Notes under the pieces: model-generated
The model's input: only the letters and a program-made list of their open reading frames with translations
What the model was told of the DNA's origin: nothing
Database searches by the model: none
Translations under genes and position numbers: made by a program
Part shown: positions 23,027-32,428 of the stretch, piece by piece
Layout: every line of letters begins with the position of its first letter
Position numbering within the stretch: position 1 is the first letter of the stretch
DNA from: Alphaproteobacteria bacterium
GTDB taxonomy: Bacteria; Pseudomonadota; Alphaproteobacteria; JAPULJ01
Assembly (NCBI GenBank): GCA_027295145.1
Contig: JAPULJ010000194.1
Coordinates: 1-32,760 of the forward strand
Length of the DNA stretch: 32,760 nt
Reading direction: 5' to 3'

Positions 23027-25843
23027 ATGAACGACGACGCCGATACGGGCACGAAAGCTGCGTCCAAGCACCTCTATCTGATTGACGGGTCGGGTTATAT
23101 CTTCCGCGCCTTTCACGCCATTCCGATGAGTGCCTTCGTGCGCTCGGACGGGGTTCACACGAACGCCGTCAACGGCTTCTGCAATATGATCATCAAGCTG
23201 CTCGAGGATGTCGCCGATGCGAGCGACGCCGCCGGGGGGGAGGCCGATCACCTGGCGGTGATCTTCGATGCCTCCTCGGACACCTTTCGAAAAGAAATTT
23301 ATCCCGAGTACAAGGCCAACCGCGACGAGCCGCCCGAGGAGTTGCGACCGCAATTCGCCCTCATTCGCGAGGCAACCCGCGCTTTCGGGCTGCCCAGCAT
23401 CGAGATGGAAGGCTACGAAGCCGACGATCTGATCGCCACCTACGCCCGCGAGGCGGTCGAGAAAGGCTTCGAGGTGACGGTGCTTTCCTCGGACAAGGAT
23501 TTGATGCAGTTGGTTGGCGAGCACGTCACCATGCACGATCCGATGAAGGACCGCCGCATCGGCCGCGAGCAAGTGATCGAAAAGTTCGGTGTCGGCCCGG
23601 AGAAAGTGATCGAGGTTCAGGCGCTGGCCGGCGATAGCTCCGACAATGTCCCCGGCGTGCCGGGCATCGGCATCAAGACCGCCGCCCTGTTGATCAAGGA
23701 ATATGGCGACCTCGAATCTCTGCTCGCGCGGGCCGGGGAGATCAAGCAGCCCAAGCGGCGGGAGAGCTTGATCGAGTACGCCGATCTGGCGCGTATTTCG
23801 AAGGAACTGGTGACCCTGAAGAACGATGTGCCGATCGACATCCGCATCGAGGAATTCACCTTAACCGATCCCGACCCCGAAACCCTGCTTGGCTTCCTGA
23901 GGGCCCAGGAGTTCCGCACCATCACCGCGCGGGTTCAGGCCAAGTTCGCTGCCATCGGGGGCATCGAGCCGAGCGCGGAAGCGGCGCCGGAGAAAGGTGA
24001 ATACGAGCTGGTGCAGAACATCCCGGCATTGCAGGACTGGATCGCCCGGGCCGAACATATCGGGTTCGTCGCCTTCGACACCGAGACCACCTCGCTCGAC
24101 ACCATGCGCGCCGAGTTGGTCGGATTCTCATTGTCGCTCGAACCGGGAAAAGGCTGCTACGTGCCGGTCGGCCATAACGCCGCGGCGGGAGGAGAATTGA
24201 ACCTCGACGGGGCCGAGCGGCCCGAGCAAATCGCGCTGGACGAGGCGCTGGGGCTTCTTCGCCCACTGTTGGTGCATCCCGGCGTTCTCAAGATCGGCCA
24301 CAATATCAAATACGATATGGCGGTGCTGGCCCGCTACGATGCCCCAATCACGCCGGTCGACGATACGATGGTGCTGTCCTTCGTCCTCGAAGCCGGCAGG
24401 CACGGCCACGGTCTCGACGAGCTCGCCGAGCACCATCTGGGCCATACCAACATCAAGTTCTCCGAAGTCGCAGGCAGCGGCAAGAAGCGGATCAGCTTCG
24501 ATCAGGTGCCCCTGGACAAAGCTTGCGACTATGCCGCCGAGGACGCCGATATCTGCCTGCGCTTGCACCGGCTCTTTAAGCCGCGCCTGGCGGCCCAACG
24601 CATGACGGTGGTCTACGAGACCATCGAGCGCCCCTTGATCGAAGTCCTGGTGGCCATGGAGTGCGCCGGCATCAAGGCAGACCGGGACCAGCTGGTGCGG
24701 CTATCGGGTGATTTCGCCCAGCGCATAGCCAAACTCGAAAAGGAAATCCACGCACTGGCCGGCCACGACTTCACCATCGGCTCGCCCAAGCAATTGGGCG
24801 AGGTGCTGTTCGGCGAAATGGGGCTGCAGGGAGGCAAGAAATCCTCCAAGACGGGCGCCTACTCGACCGGCGCCGATGTGCTCGAAAAATTGGCTGGCGA
24901 GGGCCATGAGCTTCCGGGCAAAGTCATCGACTGGCGCCAGTTGTCCAAGCTCAAGAGCACCTATACCGACGCTCTGATCGGGCAGATCGACCCCGGCACG
25001 GGCCGGGTTCATACCTCGTATGGCATGGCCGGGGCGGCGACCGGGCGGCTGTCATCGTCCGATCCTAACCTGCAGAACATCCCGGTGCGCACCAAAGAAG
25101 GGCGCAAGATCCGCCGCGCCTTCGTCGCCGAGCCCGGCAACAAGCTGGTCTCCCTCGATTATTCCCAGATCGAATTGCGGCTGCTTGCCCACGTCGCCGA
25201 GGTGCCGGCACTTGCCCAGGCCTTCAAGGATGGCATCGACATTCACGCCATGACCGCCTCGGAGGTCTTCGGGGTGCCCATCGAGGGCATGGATCCGATG
25301 GTCCGCCGCCAGGCCAAAGCGATCAATTTCGGTATTATCTACGGCATCTCGGCCTTCGGGCTGGCCAACCAGCTCGGCATCGAGCGGGGCGAGGCGGCGG
25401 CCTATATCGAAGCCTATTTCAAGCGCTATCCCGGCATCCGCGATTACATGGAAGCCATGAAAGAAACCGCTCGCGAGCTTGGCTATGTCAGCACGCTCTT
25501 CGGGCGCCGCATCCACTTAAACGAGATCAAATCCAAGAATCCGGCGATGCGCGGCTTTCAGGAACGCGCGGCGATCAACGCGCCGTTGCAGGGCGGCGCC
25601 GCCGACATCATCAAGCGCGCCATGGCGCGGGTGCCGCCGGCGCTGGACGCCGGCAAGCTCAAGGCGAGGATGCTGCTGCAAGTCCACGACGAATTGCTCT
25701 TCGAAGTGCCCGAAGCGCAGGTTGAGGAGACGGTTTCGGTCGTCAGCCGCGTGATGGAAGGCGCGCCACTGCCGGCGCTCGAGCTCAAAGTCCCCCTCGT
25801 CGTCGATGCTGGTATCGCAGACAACTGGGCCGAGGCGCATTAG
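23027..25843 (+). CDS. polA: DNA polymerase I
   Basis: A 938-residue three-domain enzyme for repair and Okazaki-fragment processing. The N-terminal 5'-3' exonuclease is intact (LIDGSGYIFRAFHA, YKANRDE, EADDLIATYA, SSDKDLMQL, GDSSDNVPGVPGIG). The proofreading domain keeps its catalytic residues: FDTETTSL near residue 350, GHNIKYDMAVL, and YAAEDADICL, so 3'-5' exonuclease activity is expected. The polymerase has motif A DYSQIELR (about 710), motif B RRQAKAINFGIIYGIS and motif C VHDELLFE. ATG 23027 gives the family-like start; the track's upstream extension runs into the dioxygenase gene. The last 108 bases recur, diverged, at 28599-28706. Confidence 0.97.
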   Translation: MNDDADTGTKAASKHLYLIDGSGYIFRAFHAIPMSAFVRSDGVHTNAVNGFCNMIIKLLEDVADASDAAGGEADHLAVIFDASSDTFRKEIYPEYKANRDEPPEELRPQFALIREATRAFGLPSIEMEGYEADDLIATYAREAVEKGFEVTVLSSDKDLMQLVGEHVTMHDPMKDRRIGREQVIEKFGVGPEKVIEVQALAGDSSDNVPGVPGIGIKTAALLIKEYGDLESLLARAGEIKQPKRRESLIEYADLARISKELVTLKNDVPIDIRIEEFTLTDPDPETLLGFLRAQEFRTITARVQAKFAAIGGIEPSAEAAPEKGEYELVQNIPALQDWIARAEHIGFVAFDTETTSLDTMRAELVGFSLSLEPGKGCYVPVGHNAAAGGELNLDGAERPEQIALDEALGLLRPLLVHPGVLKIGHNIKYDMAVLARYDAPITPVDDTMVLSFVLEAGRHGHGLDELAEHHLGHTNIKFSEVAGSGKKRISFDQVPLDKACDYAAEDADICLRLHRLFKPRLAAQRMTVVYETIERPLIEVLVAMECAGIKADRDQLVRLSGDFAQRIAKLEKEIHALAGHDFTIGSPKQLGEVLFGEMGLQGGKKSSKTGAYSTGADVLEKLAGEGHELPGKVIDWRQLSKLKSTYTDALIGQIDPGTGRVHTSYGMAGAATGRLSSSDPNLQNIPVRTKEGRKIRRAFVAEPGNKLVSLDYSQIELRLLAHVAEVPALAQAFKDGIDIHAMTASEVFGVPIEGMDPMVRRQAKAINFGIIYGISAFGLANQLGIERGEAAAYIEAYFKRYPGIRDYMEAMKETARELGYVSTLFGRRIHLNEIKSKNPAMRGFQERAAINAPLQGGAADIIKRAMARVPPALDAGKLKARMLLQVHDELLFEVPEAQVEETVSVVSRVMEGAPLPALELKVPLVVDAGIADNWAEAH

Positions 25844-25851
25844 CGATTGCT

Positions 25852-28338
25852 ATGGGCAAGTTATTTTCAATCGGCTCATTCATACTTCTCTTGGCAATGG
25901 TTCTACTCGCCGGGCCCGCCGCGACGCAAATCGACGGGCGCGAATCGTTCGCTCGGACGATCGACGAGTGGACCCGCCAGATCGAATCGATTCGACGCGA
26001 GGTCACGACGGGCCGACCGGTGCGCGTACGCCTCAAGGTTCTCGACCGGCAGATCGATAGAATCCTCGGCAAGGCCAAAAAATCACGCGCCGCCGGTAAC
26101 GTCCATGCGAAAGGAGTCCGCGAACTCGTCAGATCCCTAGGTCCTGCGCCGAAGAAAGACGAACAGGAAGACGAGACGCTTGCCGCCAAAAGAGCGGCGC
26201 TGGGCAAGCAGTTGGCTGCCGCGGTCGCCCGGGTCAAGCAGGCCGAGCTGATCATCATCAATGGCGAGAAGCTCCTGGCGCAGATCGCCGTGCGCCGGCA
26301 GGATTGGTTGGCTCGCGAACTCGGCAGCCGGGGACCATCGTTGCTCGTCGGGGCGACCTGGAAGGGGGGGCTGAGGAACCTCCGCGAGGTCTACGGACAG
26401 GTCTTTGCAGCCCCAGCCGACTGGTGGCGCTCCCACCGCACGCTGGTGGCTCGATCGAGCGGCGCGCTATTCGTTGGGATCCTGATGGTGTTGGCCGCCG
26501 CAACCGCGGGCTGGCTCCTGCGGATCTGGCTGCTGCGCCGGTTTGGTCGCGATTTCAGCATTAGCAACCCGACCTATGCCCGCCGCGTGCTCGCGGCTGT
26601 CACCGAAGGTGTCGCACGCGGCATTGTTCCGGCGCTGACCGCGACTGCGATTTGGATGGCTTTAGATTTCCAAAACGTTCTCGACGGACTGTTCGCGGTG
26701 CTGTTGGGTACCTTGCTTGTAGCATTCGTGATATTCGTGCTCGTCCGAGCATTTTCGCGCGCAGCGCTCGCGCCCTTCCACCCCAATTGGCGCCTGACTA
26801 GTTTTGCCACCGGCGCCAGCCGCAGGCTTCACCGGCGGTTGGTGCTACTCGCCGGATTGCTCGTGGTCGATCTCGTACTTCGATGGCCGTCCCGCACGCT
26901 GCAGCCCAACGAGGCTGCCGATGCGCTCCATTTCTTCGCCTTCGACCTGCTCTATGCCGCAGCTTTCCTGTCGCTTCTCCAACGCAATCTTTGGCGAAGC
27001 AAAGCAGCGCCTGAGAGTGAAGACCCTGAGCAGAAGGATATCAAGCGGCAACAAAGCTGGTCATACGCTCTGTTAAGCATCGTCATCGGTGTCGCGGCCG
27101 TGTCGATCCCGATTTCTGCGCTTTTGGATTATCACCATTTATCCCGCTTTATTGCCGTACGCGTGTTGATAACGGGCACGTTCGTCGCGCTGGCGCTGCT
27201 GCTACACGGGCTCGCTCGCGAACTGACAGTGCTCGCATTCGAATCCAAGGGCACTGCCGGACAGCGGGTCCGCCAAAAGCTGGGGATATCCGAGCAGACG
27301 GGCGGCATCGTGCGGTTCTGGGTTCTGTTCCTGCTCGATATTCCGCTGATTGTATTCCTTGGCTTCGCGCTGCTACCGCTCTGGGGACTGTCGTGGGACG
27401 ACGCCTTCATCTTGCTGGGACGGGCGTTCTCCGGTTTCTCGATTGGCAGATACACGTTCTCCCTCGCGGATTTCTTCCTCGCTGTATTAATTTTCATCGT
27501 CCTGCTGGTCGGTGTTCGGCTGTTGCAGCGCGTGCTCGAACAACGGGTATTGCCGCAGACACGGCTCGACATCGGGGTTCGGCACGCTCTACGCGCAGGC
27601 GTCGGTTACATCGGCATCCTGCTCGCCGCACTGATCGCGATTTCGACCGCTGGGATCGACCTTTCGAGCCTCGCTCTGATCGCCGGCGCGCTATCGGTCG
27701 GCATCGGCTTTGGTCTTCAGAACATCGTCGGCAACTTTGTCAGCGGCCTGATCCTCTTGATCGAGCGGCCGATCAAAGTCGGCGATTGGGTCGTGATCGA
27801 CGGTCACGAGGGATTCGTGAAGCGTATTAGCGTTCGCGCGACCGAAATTACCACCTTTCAGCGGGCTTCGGTGATCATCCCGAACTCCAAACTACTCGAA
27901 AATCCGCTGCGAAACTTGACCCACAAAGACGCCTCGGGTCGCATCGACATTCCGGTCGGTGTTGCCTACGGCTCCAATACGCAGATGGTCCGCGATATTC
28001 TGCTGGCGGTCGCAAAAGACCATCTGCGGATTAAGGACGCGCCACCGCCGGAAGCGCTGTTCATGGATTTCGGCGAAAGCTCGCTCGACTTCCAACTGCG
28101 CGCGCACACCAGCACGGTGACCGATGCCTTTCGGATTGCCAGCGAGCTCCGGTTCGCAATCGATCAGACGTTTCGCGAGAATGGCATCGAGATTCCGTTC
28201 CCCCAGCGCGACCTGCATTTCCGCGATCTCGATACGCCCACGCGCATCGAACGGGCGGCCAGCGCCGTAAAAAGCGGCGCAGTGAGCCGCGCCCGCAATC
28301 CGAAACGTGCGGTCGCGAAGAAACCAAGGCCGAAATAG
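25852..28338 (+). CDS. Large MscS-family mechanosensitive channel with periplasmic coiled-coil domain
   Basis: An 828-residue MscK/YjeP-like protein. A signal-type hydrophobic N-terminus (to about residue 25) is followed by a charged helical, probably periplasmic region (about 26-170; DUF3772-like). Many transmembrane helices follow from about residue 200 to 560. The MscS core is clear near residues 600-660: ALIAGALSVGIGFGLQNIVGNFVSGLILLIERPIKVGDWVVIDG, then the beta domain VIIPNSKLLENPLRNLT. The C-terminus is basic. It releases solutes during osmotic downshock. The ATG follows the polA stop by eight bases with no clear ribosome-binding site. Its position between two polA tails suggests acquisition by insertion. 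Confidence 0.9.
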   Translation: MGKLFSIGSFILLLAMVLLAGPAATQIDGRESFARTIDEWTRQIESIRREVTTGRPVRVRLKVLDRQIDRILGKAKKSRAAGNVHAKGVRELVRSLGPAPKKDEQEDETLAAKRAALGKQLAAAVARVKQAELIIINGEKLLAQIAVRRQDWLARELGSRGPSLLVGATWKGGLRNLREVYGQVFAAPADWWRSHRTLVARSSGALFVGILMVLAAATAGWLLRIWLLRRFGRDFSISNPTYARRVLAAVTEGVARGIVPALTATAIWMALDFQNVLDGLFAVLLGTLLVAFVIFVLVRAFSRAALAPFHPNWRLTSFATGASRRLHRRLVLLAGLLVVDLVLRWPSRTLQPNEAADALHFFAFDLLYAAAFLSLLQRNLWRSKAAPESEDPEQKDIKRQQSWSYALLSIVIGVAAVSIPISALLDYHHLSRFIAVRVLITGTFVALALLLHGLARELTVLAFESKGTAGQRVRQKLGISEQTGGIVRFWVLFLLDIPLIVFLGFALLPLWGLSWDDAFILLGRAFSGFSIGRYTFSLADFFLAVLIFIVLLVGVRLLQRVLEQRVLPQTRLDIGVRHALRAGVGYIGILLAALIAISTAGIDLSSLALIAGALSVGIGFGLQNIVGNFVSGLILLIERPIKVGDWVVIDGHEGFVKRISVRATEITTFQRASVIIPNSKLLENPLRNLTHKDASGRIDIPVGVAYGSNTQMVRDILLAVAKDHLRIKDAPPPEALFMDFGESSLDFQLRAHTSTVTDAFRIASELRFAIDQTFRENGIEIPFPQRDLHFRDLDTPTRIERAASAVKSGAVSRARNPKRAVAKKPRPK

Positions 28339-28598
28339 GGCTACCGATTTCGCATTCATATCCTAGTGATTTTCAATCACGATATCTAAATTCATCCACA
28401 GAAACATGAGTTTAGACAGAATATGATTGTTAGTTTTAGTATCCGTGACGACCGTGATGACACAAGATCGAATCAAGATTGGGGAGCAGTGCAACAGAAA
28501 CTCTCGACACTGGGTCCAGTATCGGGGGCAAACTCTATTAATTTAGGCTATCCACCTTGTAGAAGGGGGTAGGGGTGCGGTTTTGAATCAATCTTTAT
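28339..28598 (+). other. A/T-richer intergenic stretch after the channel gene
   Basis: About 260 bases with no open frame I would call. Composition is visibly A/T-richer than its neighbours. A short inverted repeat GTGATT-TTC-AATCAC follows the channel gene but has no T-run. The stretch ends abruptly where similarity to the polA 3' end begins, which fits the edge of an inserted segment. Confidence 0.5.
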
Positions 28599-28706
28599 TC
28601 GGTGGTCACCCGGTTGATAGAACGGGCCGCGCAACCGGCGCTTGAATCCAAAGTCCCATTAGTCGCGGATGCCGGCATCGCCGACAACTGGGCCGAGGCG
28701 CATTAG
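28599..28706 (+). pseudogene. Diverged duplicate of the polA 3' end (35 codons plus stop)
   Basis: Reading in frame gives SVVTRLIERAAQPALESK and KVPLVADAGIADNWAEAH then TAG. The polA C-terminus is SVVSRVMEGAPLPALELK and KVPLVVDAGIADNWAEAH then TAG. By hand count about 24 of 110 aligned bases differ, with no gaps; the last 26 bases (28683-28708 versus 25820-25845) are identical and run past the stop. Similarity stops abruptly upstream of 28599. There is no start codon or upstream polA sequence, so this is a remnant and not a gene. Confidence 0.85.
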
Positions 28707-28731
28707 CGCCTGGTGGGTTTGAATTCCGCCC

Positions 28732-30342
28732 CTACGCCGTTGCCCTGATTGCTACCTTCTTGACCCCGTCATCGACGTAAGCTTCGAACTGGGTGAAGTT
28801 CTTCTCGAAGCGGCCGGCGACTTCGCGGGCCGTGATGTCGTAAGCGTTCTTGTCGCCCCAGGTGTTCTTCGGGTTGAGCACGTCACCGGGCACTTGCGGA
28901 CAACTGGCCGGGATACGAAGGCCAAAATTGGGCTCTGGCTCCGCCGCCACCTTGGCCAGCGAGCCGTCGAGGGCGGCGGCGACCATGGCCCGGGTGTGAG
29001 CGATTTTCATGCGCGCGCCGACACCGTAGGCGCCGCCCGACCAGCCGGTATTGACGAGCCAGCATTTGGCCCCGTGGCGGGCGATTTTCTCGCCCAGCAG
29101 CTTGGCGTAGACCGATGGATGGCGGGGCATGAAGGGCGCACCGAAGCAGGTCGAGAAGGCGGCCAGCGGCTCCTTGCCCAGACCCTTCTCGGTGCCGGCG
29201 ATGCGGGCGGTGTAGCCCGACAGAAAATGGTACATCGCCTGCTCGGGGCTGAGCAGCGAGATCGGCGGCAGCACACCGAAGGCATCGGCGGTCAGCATGA
29301 TGATGGTCTTGGGGTGGCCGCCGCCGCCGGTGGGGCTGGTGTTGGGGATGAAGTCGATGGGGTAGGAGGCCCGCGTATTTTCGGTGTGGCGCGCGTCATC
29401 AAGATCGAGGATTCGTGTGCCGGCATCCATCACCACGTTCTCGAGGATGGTGCCGAAGCGCTTAGTCGTGGCGTAGATTTCCGGCTCGGCCTCGGGCGAA
29501 AGACGGATCACCTTGGCGTAACAGCCGCCCTCGAAATTGAACACCCCGTTGTCCGACCAGCCGTGTTCGTCGTCGCCGATCAGGGTGCGCGAAGCATCGG
29601 CCGAGAGCGTCGTCTTGCCGGTCCCCGAAAGACCGAAGAATATGGCGGCATCACCTTCTGGTCCAATATTGGCCGAGCAGTGCATCGGCAATACGCCGCG
29701 CTCGGGCAGCAGGTAGTTGAGGATCGAGAATACCGATTTCTTGATCTCGCCGGCGTAGGAGGTGCCGCCGATCAGGACCAGGCGTTGGGCGAAATCGACC
29801 AGCACGAATGTGCCCGAATTGGTGCCGTCGCTCGCCGGATCGGCCGCCAGGCCGGGCGCGTGCAGGATAGTGAATTCGGGCTCGAATTCGTCGAGCTCGC
29901 CCGGGTCGGGCTGCAGAAACATATTGCGGGCGAAAAGCGCCTGCCAAGCGTTTTCACAGACCACCCGTACGCGCAGCCGGAAATTGGCATCGGCGCCGGC
30001 ATGGCAATCTTGCACGAACAACTCGCGATCCTTGAAATAACTGATGATGCGGCCGTGCAGGATATCGAATTTGGTCCTCTTGAAAGGCCGGTTGACATCG
30101 CCCCACCAGATAGTGTCGGCGGTCATGGTGTCTTTGACGATGAATTTATCGTTGGGCGAGCGCCCGGTATGCTCGCCCGTCAGAGTGACCAGCGCGCCAT
30201 CGGCGGAAAACAGCGCTTCGCCGCGCCGCACCGCCTGCTCGCAGAGCGACGGTGCGCTCGAATTCCAGTATGCCGCTCTGGCGCCCTCGAGCCCGTGCAT
30301 GTAGAGCCCATTGCGGCTGATATGTGCTCCATACTGCTCCAA
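28732..30342 (-). CDS. pckA: Phosphoenolpyruvate carboxykinase (ATP)
   Basis: An enzyme of 536 residues, the usual alphaproteobacterial length. It converts oxaloacetate to PEP in gluconeogenesis. Visible motifs: [52 protein letters not shown], the kinase loop [28 protein letters not shown], and [37 protein letters not shown] start at TTG 30342 because GGGAGG lies at ideal spacing and the product begins [13 protein letters not shown], like known PckA proteins; ATG 30399 would add 19 residues. It lies on the same strand as the DUF2470 gene and is near chvI-chvG, as in many alphaproteobacteria. Confidence 0.95.
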   Translation of the reverse strand: MEQYGAHISRNGLYMHGLEGARAAYWNSSAPSLCEQAVRRGEALFSADGALVTLTGEHTGRSPNDKFIVKDTMTADTIWWGDVNRPFKRTKFDILHGRIISYFKDRELFVQDCHAGADANFRLRVRVVCENAWQALFARNMFLQPDPGELDEFEPEFTILHAPGLAADPASDGTNSGTFVLVDFAQRLVLIGGTSYAGEIKKSVFSILNYLLPERGVLPMHCSANIGPEGDAAIFFGLSGTGKTTLSADASRTLIGDDEHGWSDNGVFNFEGGCYAKVIRLSPEAEPEIYATTKRFGTILENVVMDAGTRILDLDDARHTENTRASYPIDFIPNTSPTGGGGHPKTIIMLTADAFGVLPPISLLSPEQAMYHFLSGYTARIAGTEKGLGKEPLAAFSTCFGAPFMPRHPSVYAKLLGEKIARHGAKCWLVNTGWSGGAYGVGARMKIAHTRAMVAAALDGSLAKVAAEPEPNFGLRIPASCPQVPGDVLNPKNTWGDKNAYDITAREVAGRFEKNFTQFEAYVDDGVKKVAIRATA

Positions 30343-30527
30343 CCCAACCCTCCCACGAATCACCTGATTGAAAGCTTGGCCCAAACGGGGCAGGACCATT
30401 CCCAATCAGTTAACGAAAATTCCACCGCCCGGGCGGTTTCTCATTGACCCGCGAGGCGGCCTGCTTGGATCAACATAACTTCCCCCACCGCCCTCGGCAA
30501 CCGCAGGCTATCGCTGTCGTGGGCGGT
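30343..30527 (-). promoter_or_regulatory. pckA upstream region
   Basis: This 185-base gap holds the promoter space for pckA. It contains a GTTAACG (30409-30415), a perfect palindrome ACCGCCCGGGCGGT (about 30422-30435), and an inverted repeat ACCGCCC / GGGCGGT nearer the end of the upstream gene that could form part of a terminator. None has a T-run, and no -35/-10 pair is clear. Confidence 0.35.
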
Positions 30528-31271
30528 CTACCGACGAAGCGTGGCGCGGGCCTTTTTGGCGAGCCCGGCGAGGACGGCACGGGCCTCGCCGGCGCCGGCC
30601 AGCGGCTGCTCGAAATTGAGCCGGGCGAGCATCCCGTGACGCCTCAGATCGAGTCCTTCGGGGTCGATCCCGGTCATCCGCCAACCCGACCCGCCGCGCC
30701 CGAGGAGGCGGTTTGCGTAGAGCGCAATGGCATCGGCATGGTCTTCGTTCATGTGGACGAGGATGCCGGGCTCCGCTTCCGCAAGTTCAGTGGCAAGCTT
30801 GGCGCTCGCCTGGCCAGCGAACAGCAGCGCTGTCGGCTCGAACCAGCGTACGCGCGCGAAACCCTCAACCAGATAGGCCCGCTCGACATCGAAACGGTAA
30901 ATGCAAAAATCGCCGAAATCGGCAAAGCGTTCGGCGGCGGGATGCCGGGCCAGATAGCGGGCGCGCAGGTGCGGCGCGTCAGATTTACGGGCGCGGCCGA
31001 GGACGCTGACGCGCGGCCCATCTAGGGGGTCGGCGCCGCGTGGCGAGGTACCGTCGAAGAGCAGCGAGGCGCGGGCATCGCTGGCAAGATTTTTGGCGTG
31101 CTCGGCAAGGTCGGAAATCAAGAGAACCGGGCTTGCATCGTAGTCGTTGGCGACCAACACCAGCGAGCCGTAGGGCCAGCTTTCGAAGCTAGTCAACGTG
31201 GTCGATAACGCTCCCTTTTGAACGGTGCGGATCAGATTCCGCGCTTTTTGCGCCGCTGCCGGATCGGCCAT
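30528..31271 (-). CDS. HugZ/pyridoxamine-oxidase-like split-barrel protein with DUF2470 domain
   Basis: A 247-residue protein. The N-terminal split-barrel flavin/haem-binding fold is suggested by LIRTVQKGALSTT, WPYGSLVLVANDYDASPVLLISDLAEHAKNLASDARASLLFDGT and GPRVSVLGRA. The C-terminal DUF2470 part includes ILVHMNEDHADAIALYANRLLG and MTGIDPEGLDLRRHGMLARLNFEQPL. Relatives (HugZ, HutZ) take part in haem use, but this family also includes members of unknown role, so the function is left open. ATG 31271 with GGAAGGA upstream is preferred over the track's 31319. It lies between pckA and chvI. Confidence 0.83.
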   Translation of the reverse strand: MADPAAAQKARNLIRTVQKGALSTTLTSFESWPYGSLVLVANDYDASPVLLISDLAEHAKNLASDARASLLFDGTSPRGADPLDGPRVSVLGRARKSDAPHLRARYLARHPAAERFADFGDFCIYRFDVERAYLVEGFARVRWFEPTALLFAGQASAKLATELAEAEPGILVHMNEDHADAIALYANRLLGRGGSGWRMTGIDPEGLDLRRHGMLARLNFEQPLAGAGEARAVLAGLAKKARATLRR

Positions 31272-31704
31272 ACTGTCATCCTTCCGCCCATGCCATTGCC
31301 CCGAGCCGAACTCTATCACAGCGGACGATATTGCGTTTGCGCTGACGGCCGACGAAGTGGAAACGGATGGGGACGATGGTGCCGTTGGCTGGCCCTCGCG
31401 GTTTCCCGATGGCCATCATTCGGCTCGGCATTCGCTGCATCCAGTTGCCGGGCAGTCGCGCTATCGCTCACTGCCGAGATAGTCTCGAACGATCCGCTCT
31501 CGCAGGTCCGGCGACTTGCCCGGTGCACCCATTTCATCCCCTTGGAGGGAGAACAACCACCGACAAAGGTAGGCGGGGTTAACGTTAACGCCATTGCCGC
31601 GCCCCGAGATTGCTCGAAATTCGCCTGCAAAACGCCTAAATCAATAGCCAGAGTTGGGAGTCCCCGAAGATGGGGTGCTCCTGAAACCAAAAGCGAGGCT
31701 CGAT
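31272..31704. promoter_or_regulatory. Divergent intergenic region before chvI
   Basis: A 433-base region without a convincing gene. The open frames on both strands here read like shadows. It must hold the promoters for the leftward DUF2470 gene and rightward chvI. The notable element is the palindrome GTTAACGTTAAC at 31578-31589. A GAGG ribosome-binding site precedes the chvI ATG. Confidence 0.5.
31578..31589. repeat. Palindrome GTTAACGTTAAC upstream of chvI, also present before mmcB
   Basis: The same 13 bases GTTAACGTTAACG occur at 16314-16326. The 12-base core is its own reverse complement. Here it lies 115 bases before chvI and lacks the seven-base spacing of a CtrA box, so a different regulator or half-site binding is possible. 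Confidence 0.6.
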
Positions 31705-32406
31705 ATGGCCCGAACGATCGCCCTGGTCGACGACGACCGCAATATCCTTACCTCCGTCTCGATGGCACTCGAGGCCGAGGGATTCGAGGTCCGCTCCTAC
31801 GCCGACGGGGCCGAGGCCTTGCAGGGTTTGTCTGGCCGACCCGCCGATCTCGTCGTGCTCGACATCAAGATGCCGCGCATGGACGGCATGGAATTGCTTT
31901 CGCGCCTGCGCCAGACATCCGACGTGCCGGTTATCTTCCTGACTTCCAAGGACGACGAGATCGACGAAGTCCTCGGCCTGCGTATGGGCGCCGACGATTA
32001 CATTACCAAGCCGTTCTCCCAGCGCCTCCTCATCGAGCGGGTACGCGCGATTCTTCGGCGTTCCGAGGCGCCGAGCAACGGCACGGGTAGCGACGAGGCC
32101 GGCAAAGTCATTACCCGAGGCGGGTTGGTGATGGATCCGGCGCGCCATATGTGCACCTGGCGCAGCAAAGAGGTCACTTTGACAGTGACTGAGTTCCTGA
32201 TCCTTCAGGCGCTGGCAGCCCGCCCCGGTCACGTGAAATCGCGCGACCAGCTGATGGATGCGGCCTACGGCGAGAATATCTATGTCGACGACCGCACCAT
32301 CGACAGCCACATCAAACGCCTGCGCAGAAAGTTCAAGGCAGTCGATACCGAGTTCGATAAAATCGAAACCCTGTATGGCATAGGATACCGCTACCGGGAA
32401 AATTGA
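31705..32406 (+). CDS. chvI: Two-component response regulator ChvI (OmpR/PhoB family)
   Basis: A 233-residue regulator. The receiver domain has the acidic pocket Asp9/Asp10, phospho-acceptor Asp53 ([13 protein letters not shown]), Thr80 and Lys102 (DYITKPFS). A C-terminal winged-helix domain has the OmpR pattern [52 protein letters not shown] and [11 protein letters not shown]. The DNA-binding part closely resembles ChvI of rhizobia and Brucella BvrR. ChvI regulates envelope and acid-stress genes. The start ATG 31705 is the family-like one; the track's 31654 start adds a leader. The partner kinase gene follows after 22 bases. Confidence 0.92.
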   Translation: MARTIALVDDDRNILTSVSMALEAEGFEVRSYADGAEALQGLSGRPADLVVLDIKMPRMDGMELLSRLRQTSDVPVIFLTSKDDEIDEVLGLRMGADDYITKPFSQRLLIERVRAILRRSEAPSNGTGSDEAGKVITRGGLVMDPARHMCTWRSKEVTLTVTEFLILQALAARPGHVKSRDQLMDAAYGENIYVDDRTIDSHIKRLRRKFKAVDTEFDKIETLYGIGYRYREN

Positions 32407-32428
32407 CCGGCCGAGGGGGTCCGGTTGC

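Noticed and set aside
28360-28385. GTGATT-TTC-AATCAC hairpin after the channel gene considered as terminator
   Set aside because: The stem is only six base pairs and no T-run follows on either strand.
28894-30447. 517-residue plus-strand ORF opposite pckA
   Set aside because: It is the antisense shadow of pckA; the pckA frame contains all catalytic motifs.
31316-31690. 124-residue minus ORF in the chvI upstream gap
   Set aside because: Low-complexity arginine/serine-rich sequence without a ribosome-binding site or family likeness; it also spans the promoter palindrome.
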